A DNA stretch of 64,000 bases from Prostheceraeus crozeri. Its lineage: Eukaryota > Platyhelminthes > Polycladida > Euryleptidae. The notes beneath the pieces were generated by a model that made no database searches, was not told the origin of the DNA, and was given only the letters and a program-made list of their open reading frames with translations. Each line of letters opens with the position of its first letter. Position 1 is the first letter of the stretch. The translations under genes were made by a program, and so were the position numbers. Below are positions 59,085 to 64,000 of the stretch, piece by piece. The stretch covers positions 263,501-327,500 of the forward strand of contig CAJQUW010004740.1 of the NCBI GenBank assembly GCA_907163375.1, read 5' to 3'.

Positions 59085-59830
59085 TTTGATAAAAAGAATA
59101 AAATCCCGACGCGTTTCGTCCTGTGGACAGTGTCAAGGGTGCTGGCGGATCTTGTGAGATTACAAGAGTATTATATTCTGCCTGCTGTGTAATGGGAACT
59201 CATCAGATCAGTTCATGACGACGGTTTATTTTTGGCATGTTCAACGCAATACAGCGTGCTTTGGCCATCTTAGTTGTAATCGCTGTTCTTTGCTTATCCA
59301 TGATGGTGCAGTTGAAATTATTAATGGTCATCACTTCATCGGAATGTACTGTTAAATTATGTTCACTAAGGGCGCTTTTTCTGTCTCTGTTTCTCAAGCT
59401 GTGTTCATGTTCTTGAACTCGATATCGGAAGGGTCTACACGTTTGACCAATGTAAAACCAAGTGCTTGTCAGTAATTGATTGGCAGGAAGAGATCAATCA
59501 AGAGTGAACTGGAATGCCCACCCATAGGAATGCCCCGAATTTATTTGAAGACAGGTCCACCGAAGTTAACAAAAGTGTTATCTAAGATGAAATAGCAGTG
59601 AGGACTTGGGTTTTGGAACAGCAGTGATATCCTCTGTACTTTTTGTTCGAGAATAATATCTATAATATCCAATGCAGATGAAGCTTAAATAACTCTTTCA
59701 AGGAGTCCTTAACTCGGTTTAAATTCAGGTTCGTAGAGTGTGAGGAAATCATCCATAATCATAAAGTAAGAAGGTCATCACTCACCATTGTGGGGGTGAC
59801 AGCACAAGTTGAGAGTGGTGCTAATTGAAC
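59085..59830 (-). mobile_element. Penelope-like element remnant (RT and GIY-YIG parts)
   Basis: Reading the minus strand: a decayed reverse-transcriptase block near 59745-59500 (pieces resembling NTFVNFGGPVFK and IRGIPMGGHSSSLLIDLF, the motif B region), then a GIY-YIG endonuclease block from about 59457 (WFYIGQTCRPFRYRVQEHEH, then SALSEHNLTVHS) to a stop at 59203. A reverse transcriptase followed by GIY-YIG is the signature of Penelope-like elements. Just beyond the stop the minus strand has GTCC-ACA-GGAC-GAAACGCGTC, the hammerhead-like end motif of this family. The 3' reverse-transcriptase part between the two domains is missing. The element is broken at several places and truncated, so it is a fossil. 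Confidence 0.75.
59105..59150 (-). ncRNA. Decayed hammerhead-like motif at the PLE end
   Basis: The minus strand reads CTTGACACT, stem GTCC-ACA-GGAC, then GAAACGCGTC. The second box (GAAAC) and stem II are good; the first box (CUGANGA) has changed. The GACGAAACGCGTCG wording is common at Penelope-like element ends. It lies directly downstream of the GIY-YIG frame, which links the motif type to this element family inside this window. Confidence 0.45.
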
Positions 59831-60131
59831 CACTTGCCGTATCGCGATACCATTGCCAGTGTCTCGAGACTTAATTTATACTTCATGATATGGCTTATTG
59901 CATCAAAATGTTTGTATGATGCCTGTGATTTCAAGATTTATGTTCTCAGTCAACATTTTCTGATTCTTTACGCCATCGCGACGGTTGTGTTAAGTGTTTC
60001 GTCGTGTTGAAATCTTATATCATCGTCTTCGTCGTCGTCTGCTGAATCGATCTGTGCTGTTCGCAACTTCATCAGTGATCTTGATCTGAAGTCATAGCTG
60101 CTCAATCATATTGAGTGAGTTTGTGACCGTC

Positions 60132-60143
60132 TGCGCATGCGCA
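60132..60143 (+). promoter_or_regulatory. NRF-1-type palindrome in the LINE 5' region
   Basis: TGCGCATGCGCA is the exact consensus palindrome bound by NRF-1 in animals. It stands about 190 bp upstream of the ORF1 start in an otherwise AT-rich window, where such a CpG-containing 12-mer is unlikely by chance. It may be part of the LINE's internal promoter. Confidence 0.5.
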
Positions 60144-60334
60144 GTTCAACGTGATCGACATTTCCACGCGGCCTAGTTCTGCGGCAGTCTTCTATTTTCG
60201 CTGATTATCAACTTCTGAACGATCATTGTCACGTGTCAGGTATATCACCTTGTTGGTCAAAGTCACCGACTATCTTGCCGACGATCTGATTTTCGTGTGT
60301 TCGATTCTTGGTTGCTGTTTTTTTCTTCCTTGAC

Positions 60335-61078
60335 ATGTCGAAGGATCACACGCCTGCAAGAAATACTCGTTCAAAAAATTCTGTAGGTGCCTCCTTATCG
60401 GATGTTGAACGACTTATAAATGCTTGCAAGTTAGAGTTGATTAACACTTTCAAACTGGAGATCAACAAGATTTCTGATGTCCTCGAGGGAGTTCGATCTC
60501 GCATTGAGGGGATAGAATTGAAAATGTGTGATATTTCAGTAACAGTTGCAACTCACAATCAGGAGATTCTCGTTTTGAAGGAAGTCTTAGACGATGTTGG
60601 CACAAAAACGTCTATGTTCATATCTGAGGTAATGGAACAGCAGCTGCATCGCATGAATAATGTTATTGTGTCCGGTATCCCTGAAGTTGATGGATCTGTT
60701 GATGAAAGAAAGGAACATGACCACATCGAGTTTGGCAAAGTTGCAGCTGTCCTCCATTCGTCTATGAATAGTGATATGATCAAGAATTCGAGTCGTAGCA
60801 GAAAGCCGAAACCTAATCAGCCTCGGCTTCTACGTGTGACTTTGTCTGACCTTAGTGTGAAAAACTCTATTTTACGAAATTCGAGGAAATTGAGAGGAAC
60901 TGGAGATTATAGACATGTTTACATTAATTCAGATCGAAGCAAATTTCAAATGGAACAACATGCGCGAAGGAGGAATGAATTCAAAGATCGCAAAGACAGT
61001 GGAGAAGACGTGGTAATCTACAGAGACAAAGTCATGAGGCGCTGTGATGTGAATCCGAGTATTCAAAATTTTCCGTGA
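60335..61078 (+). CDS. LINE ORF1 protein
   Basis: A 247-residue protein beginning MSKDHTPARNTRSKNSVG; an in-frame start-like codon upstream at 60308 is less likely. ORF1 proteins bind the element's RNA. Residues about 30-105 are heptad-like and rich in Leu, Ile and Val (for example LELINTFKLEINKISDVLEG and EILVLKEVLDDVGTK), fitting a coiled coil for oligomerisation. This is followed by RMNNVIVSGIPE, the usual opening of the RRM-like domain of LINE ORF1 proteins, then a basic stretch (SRSRKPKPNQPRLLRVTL) and a basic C-terminus (QHARRRNEFKDRK). The frame is uninterrupted. Its stop TGA (61076-61078) overlaps the beginning of the ORF2 frame. Confidence 0.85.
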   Translation: MSKDHTPARNTRSKNSVGASLSDVERLINACKLELINTFKLEINKISDVLEGVRSRIEGIELKMCDISVTVATHNQEILVLKEVLDDVGTKTSMFISEVMEQQLHRMNNVIVSGIPEVDGSVDERKEHDHIEFGKVAAVLHSSMNSDMIKNSSRSRKPKPNQPRLLRVTLSDLSVKNSILRNSRKLRGTGDYRHVYINSDRSKFQMEQHARRRNEFKDRKDSGEDVVIYRDKVMRRCDVNPSIQNFP

Positions 61079-62274
61079 ATGATTTTACAAAGAAATTTGA
61101 AGGAAGTGCCCCAACATTGATGTTATGTAATGCGCGTTCAATTCTCCCAAAGATTGATGAGTTATCCGCTATGATTTCTTCTATGAAACCACGTATTGTG
61201 TTTATTACTGAGTCATGGCTAAATTGTAATGTTGACAGTAATTTCTTGATACAACGTGGCTGTAATTTCTATCGAACTGACAGGATTGGACGAATCGGAG
61301 GTGGTGTTTGTATGTACATAGACAGGAGTTTTTCTTTTAAATACACCCCATACATACCACCGAATTTAAAAGCAATTGAATATGAGCAAATCAAAGACTT
61401 TTTCATTGACATGTTGGATTCAGAACTTTTAACTTTTCCCGAGTCAAACATCCTAATTTGCGGCGACTTTAATAGATTTTTGACAATTCATTTTTTGCTG
61501 AACAATTCTCTCTGTGTAATTGTGTTACGTCTCCGACACGTAATGATGCGTATACTTGGATCAGATGTGGCTAAATATCGATTTTGCAGATTTGTATCGT
61601 GATGATGCATGTGTTGGTCCAACTTTATCTTCCTCTTACCACAATACAGTGTTTCTTTATGGCAAAAATTGTGACACCACCTATAAATCAACTGTCAAAG
61701 TGTGGGATTTTCGAAGATCAAACATGAATATGTTTTTGTCTGAGTTATCTAAAGCTGATTTCTCTGCTATTGCAAAAGCTGACTCAGTTGATGATATGTG
61801 TGAAGAGTTTTATTCATGTGTGTACAGTGCTATGACGTTTGTTCCATCCTCTTTTGTTACTTTCACGTGTAATGATAACCCTTGGGTTACCCCAGTACTC
61901 AAACAACTTGGGTTCAAAGAAACACAAAATCTGTTAAGAATATCTGGAAAGTGGTAAATGAGTTTCGAGGTAAAAAGCATTCGACCAGTTTTGATGAGTT
62001 AATAAAGGAATACGGGGGAGTCAATGACTTTTTGCTGAATTTGCAGGCTGAGTTCAGCAGCAGTTTCAACAACTCAGTTGATACAAGTACCTCTGTTCAT
62101 GGTGTGCCATGTCGCGAACCATTGACTATTGGATTCAATGGAAGCGACGTCAAAGATGCACTTGTCAGACTCAAATCTGGAAAGTCTATCGGTTGCGATG
62201 GTATTCCAAACCAGCTCCTTCGTGAAGGCGCTGAAATTTTGTGCTATCCATTGTTCCAAATTTTTCGAAGATAG
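61075..62274 (+). pseudogene. LINE ORF2, endonuclease part (broken)
   Basis: The frame from 61075 encodes the AP-type endonuclease: LMLCNARSILPKIDELSAMI (the Asn of CNARS is the first metal-site residue), VFITESWLN (catalytic Glu), GGGVCMYI and ILICGDFN (catalytic Asp-x-Asn). After 61500 the frame shifts. From 61556 another frame continues with LDQMWLNIDFADLYRD, and the SDH-type motif at its end appears as SSSYHNTVFLY. Frame 1 resumes by 61882 and runs to a TAG at 62272. So the domain has all of its early motifs, an altered C-terminal motif and at least two frameshifts. There is no ATG at the frame start, so ORF2 was probably translated after ORF1 termination. Confidence 0.75.
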
Positions 62275-63144
62275 ATCCAGGATTGTGTGTTTCCATCATG
62301 CTGGAAACTGGCCGATGTTGTCTTGCTTCCTAAAACACGTGCCCCAACATTGTCTGATTTTCGGCCAATTTCACTAACGCTTGTTGTTAGTAAGCTTTTT
62401 CAGCGTCTGGTGCTTCGATCTACTTATGAGCAATTGTTACCACTGTATGGTTCCTCACAGTATGCTTTTCTTAAACATGGTTCTACGGACAGTGCTCTTG
62501 TGAGAATTCATGACTCTGTTACCGAATATTTGGACTCTGAAAACGTTCCGGCTGTAACGGTGACTTGCATTGATTTGAAAAAGGCCTTCGATATGACAAG
62601 ACATGATATTGTGCTGACTCGATTGTGTGATGCCGGAGTGAGCAGTGGTCTTATAGTTTGGTTGAAAAGTTATCTCGACAATAGGAGGCAACGGCTTAGA
62701 GTGAAAGGCGTTTATGGGTCTACTGTCAAGACTAGCTCCGGTGTTCCACAAGGTTCTGTGTTGGGCCCCGTGTTATTTTCAGTTTTCATGGGAACTCTAT
62801 CGTTGTTGGATTATGGAACAACTATTGTCATGTACGCCGATGACATAACTATGATTGAACCGATCTATAAGGAGAGTTTGTCTAGCAATGCAATTTCAAA
62901 AGTTATGGAATGGATCAGTGCGAACGGTATGTCTCTTAATCTATCCAAGACAAAGCAAATGATTATTCGACGTAGTGAAGGCATTCAGTCTACATATCCA
63001 GAGATCCAACTTGTCAATCGGGTGAAGATTTTGGGTGTGACTTGGAATTCAAAGTTGACTTGGGAGAATCATTTTTCTCAAATTATTCGAAATTCTTCCC
63101 AAAGACTATGTTCTCAAAGTTTTGTGATAGCTGTTACCACTTGA
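62275..63144 (+). pseudogene. LINE ORF2, reverse transcriptase part
   Basis: It continues in the same frame after the TAG at 62272-62274 and is open to a TGA at 63142-63144. RT motifs in order: LPKTRAPTLSDFRPISLT (RT 2), YAFLKHGSTDSAL (RT 3), VTCIDLKKAFDM (motif A with catalytic Asp), SSGVPQGSVLGPVLFSVFM (motif B), TIVMYADDITMI (motif C, catalytic Asp pair), GMSLNLSKTKQMII (motif D) and VKILGVTWNSKLTWENHF (thumb region). All catalytic residues are present, so decay here is light. The frame is later interrupted before the C-terminal region at 63190. Confidence 0.85.
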
Positions 63145-63189
63145 AAAATTAATTATTGTTTATTAATCAATTGTGCTGTCTTTGCTATT

Positions 63190-63480
63190 GTATGCAGCAC
63201 CCCTTTTGCATAGTTGCCTCTGGGAATTGAGAACAAGATAGAAAAATTTCAGAGACGCGCACATCGTATTATATGCAGAAGAAATTATAACTGTGCCGAT
63301 TTTCCGACAGTTTCTAGTTTGAGGAAAGTTAGAGCCTGTTCTTTTCTATTAAAATATGAGTCTGTTGATGTACATCCCCTTCACAACTTTGTACCTCCAC
63401 GTTTACCGACATCTTTTTCAACAGCCAGCTGCACACACTTCTCGCCGCTTGCATTCATTTTTCCCCTGGACTTGTAATTT
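63190..63480 (+). pseudogene. LINE ORF2, C-terminal region
   Basis: It encodes LGIENKIEKFQRRAHRIICR, RNYNCADF, LKYESVDVHPLHNFVPPRLP and ends near AFIFPLDL. It corresponds to the region after RT in the fragment at 32822-33392 (RKRAHRIMC, CESPDHPLYHRVPSKLP, FFPWTAT), which shows that both elements belong to related subfamilies. Sequence before it (63145-63213) is out of frame with the RT piece. Confidence 0.75.
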
Positions 63481-63852
63481 AATGAACAGCTAACGTTCAT
63501 GCGCTCTTTTATTGCATTTTTAAGACCGCATCTCAAAATTTTGCATTGCATACATTCTGAGGATCTGTTGCTTACTCCACCTGTGATAGTATTATTTCTT
63601 TATGTTACGAAACTGCTGCCTAAATTATGTGTATTGTCTGTCGTATTGTCTGTCTTGCATTGTGATTTTTGCATTGTACTTGTAAACAACGATTTTCATT
63701 TATTCAAAATATACGCTTCCTTTCATAGGATCTTTAAAATTTCAATAAAAAGACAATTTTCAGAAAATCAAAACTTCCGTTTTAATATGATCAAAAACTT
63801 AAAGTATATTTTTCAAGTCTTTATCAATTTCATTAATCTCAGATGAAATACA

Positions 63853-63940
63853 AATAGGGGCCTACAAACAAGCTAATGGCCTAGCTGAGCTGCGCGAATG
63901 GAAGTAAAGGGTCGCGGGTTCGACGCATGCGAAGAATATA
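63853..63940 (+). mobile_element. Possible tRNA-derived SINE head at window edge
   Basis: ATGGCCTAGCTGAG (63876-63889) resembles an A box, and GGTTCGACGC (63917-63926) resembles a B box at suitable spacing, preceded by GGGTCGCG. The segment is GC-richer than its flanks. The rest of any element would run towards the window end and cannot be delimited. Confidence 0.35.
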
Positions 63941-64000
63941 TAATAGGCTTACCTATGATAGGCTTAACATTATTTCTGCATAATTTTCCGGTTTTAGAGA

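Larger units (their letters stand above)
60010..63720 (+). mobile_element. Nearly full-length LINE (CR1/L2-like)
   Basis: A non-LTR retrotransposon with ORF1 intact, ORF2 encoding AP-type endonuclease and reverse transcriptase but broken in several places, and a 3' end shared with the fragment at 32822-33392. The left end is uncertain: sequence from about 60010 becomes GC-richer and contains a perfect NRF-1-type site (60132-60143), as in some LINE 5' promoters. The right end is set near 63720 from the shared words CGATTTTCATT and ATTCAAA. The clade (CR1/L2 group of the Jockey superfamily) is inferred from the ORF order and the RT wording. Confidence 0.85.

Overview
This is an AT-rich, intron-rich animal (metazoan) nuclear segment. 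It holds one recognisable host gene, and the rest is introns, intergenic DNA and decaying transposable elements. No bacterial gene organisation, rRNA, CRISPR array or confident true tRNA gene was seen. The intron lengths (3-12 kb), the repeat families (Penelope-like, CR1/L2-like and RTE-like LINEs, tRNA-derived SINEs, mariner, piggyBac, hAT and Harbinger-type elements) and the recurring palindrome TAGGCCTA suggest a marine invertebrate, perhaps a deuterostome such as an echinoderm. That placement is a guess, not a determination.

Host gene (about 7.5-39.3 kb, + strand): the 3' half of a RhoGEF gene of the PLEKHG5/Syx type. Five coding exons are readable: 7493-7651 (end of the DH domain), 19425-19673 (DH-PH linker), 25350-25491 and 28672-28787 (PH domain), and 36803-37876 (a long Ser-rich C-terminal exon ending in a class I PDZ ligand). 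All splice sites are GT-AG and the exon phases fit each other. The first half of the gene (N-terminus and the start of the DH domain) lies beyond the left edge of the window. A candidate polyadenylation signal is at 39254-39259.

Intronic elements: a Harbinger-type MITE (1.5 kb), two copies of one TA-flanked MITE in opposite orientation (7.7 and 27.3 kb), a possible SINE and a clear one (9 kb), an RTE-like LINE remnant (14 kb), two PLE-type hammerhead-like cores (17.35 and 21.55 kb), a deleted mariner with perfect 31-bp inverted repeats (22.2-23.2 kb), a SINE (26.5 kb), a 726-bp foldback element with arms of about 275 bp (29.9-30.6 kb) plus two partial arms of the same family (23.4 and 24.7 kb), and a LINE 3' end (32.8-33.4 kb).

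Downstream region (39.3-64 kb): a long hairpin MITE beside the poly(A) signal, a hAT-type non-autonomous element with 8-bp target duplication, a mariner 3' part, a composite repeat region (48.8-51.0 kb) with a small Cys-containing ORF and a hairpin, an element whose ends carry 17-bp repeat units (51.26-51.88 kb), a nearly whole piggyBac transposon (52.56-55.51 kb, minus strand), a broken Penelope-like element (59.1-59.8 kb, minus strand), and a nearly full-length LINE with intact ORF1 and broken ORF2 (about 60.0-63.7 kb). A SINE head lies at the right edge. No second host gene was found with confidence. I did not see a wholly new biological system. The most interesting leads are the hammerhead-like cores, the inverted MITE pair flanking two exons, and the hairpin at the gene's 3' end.
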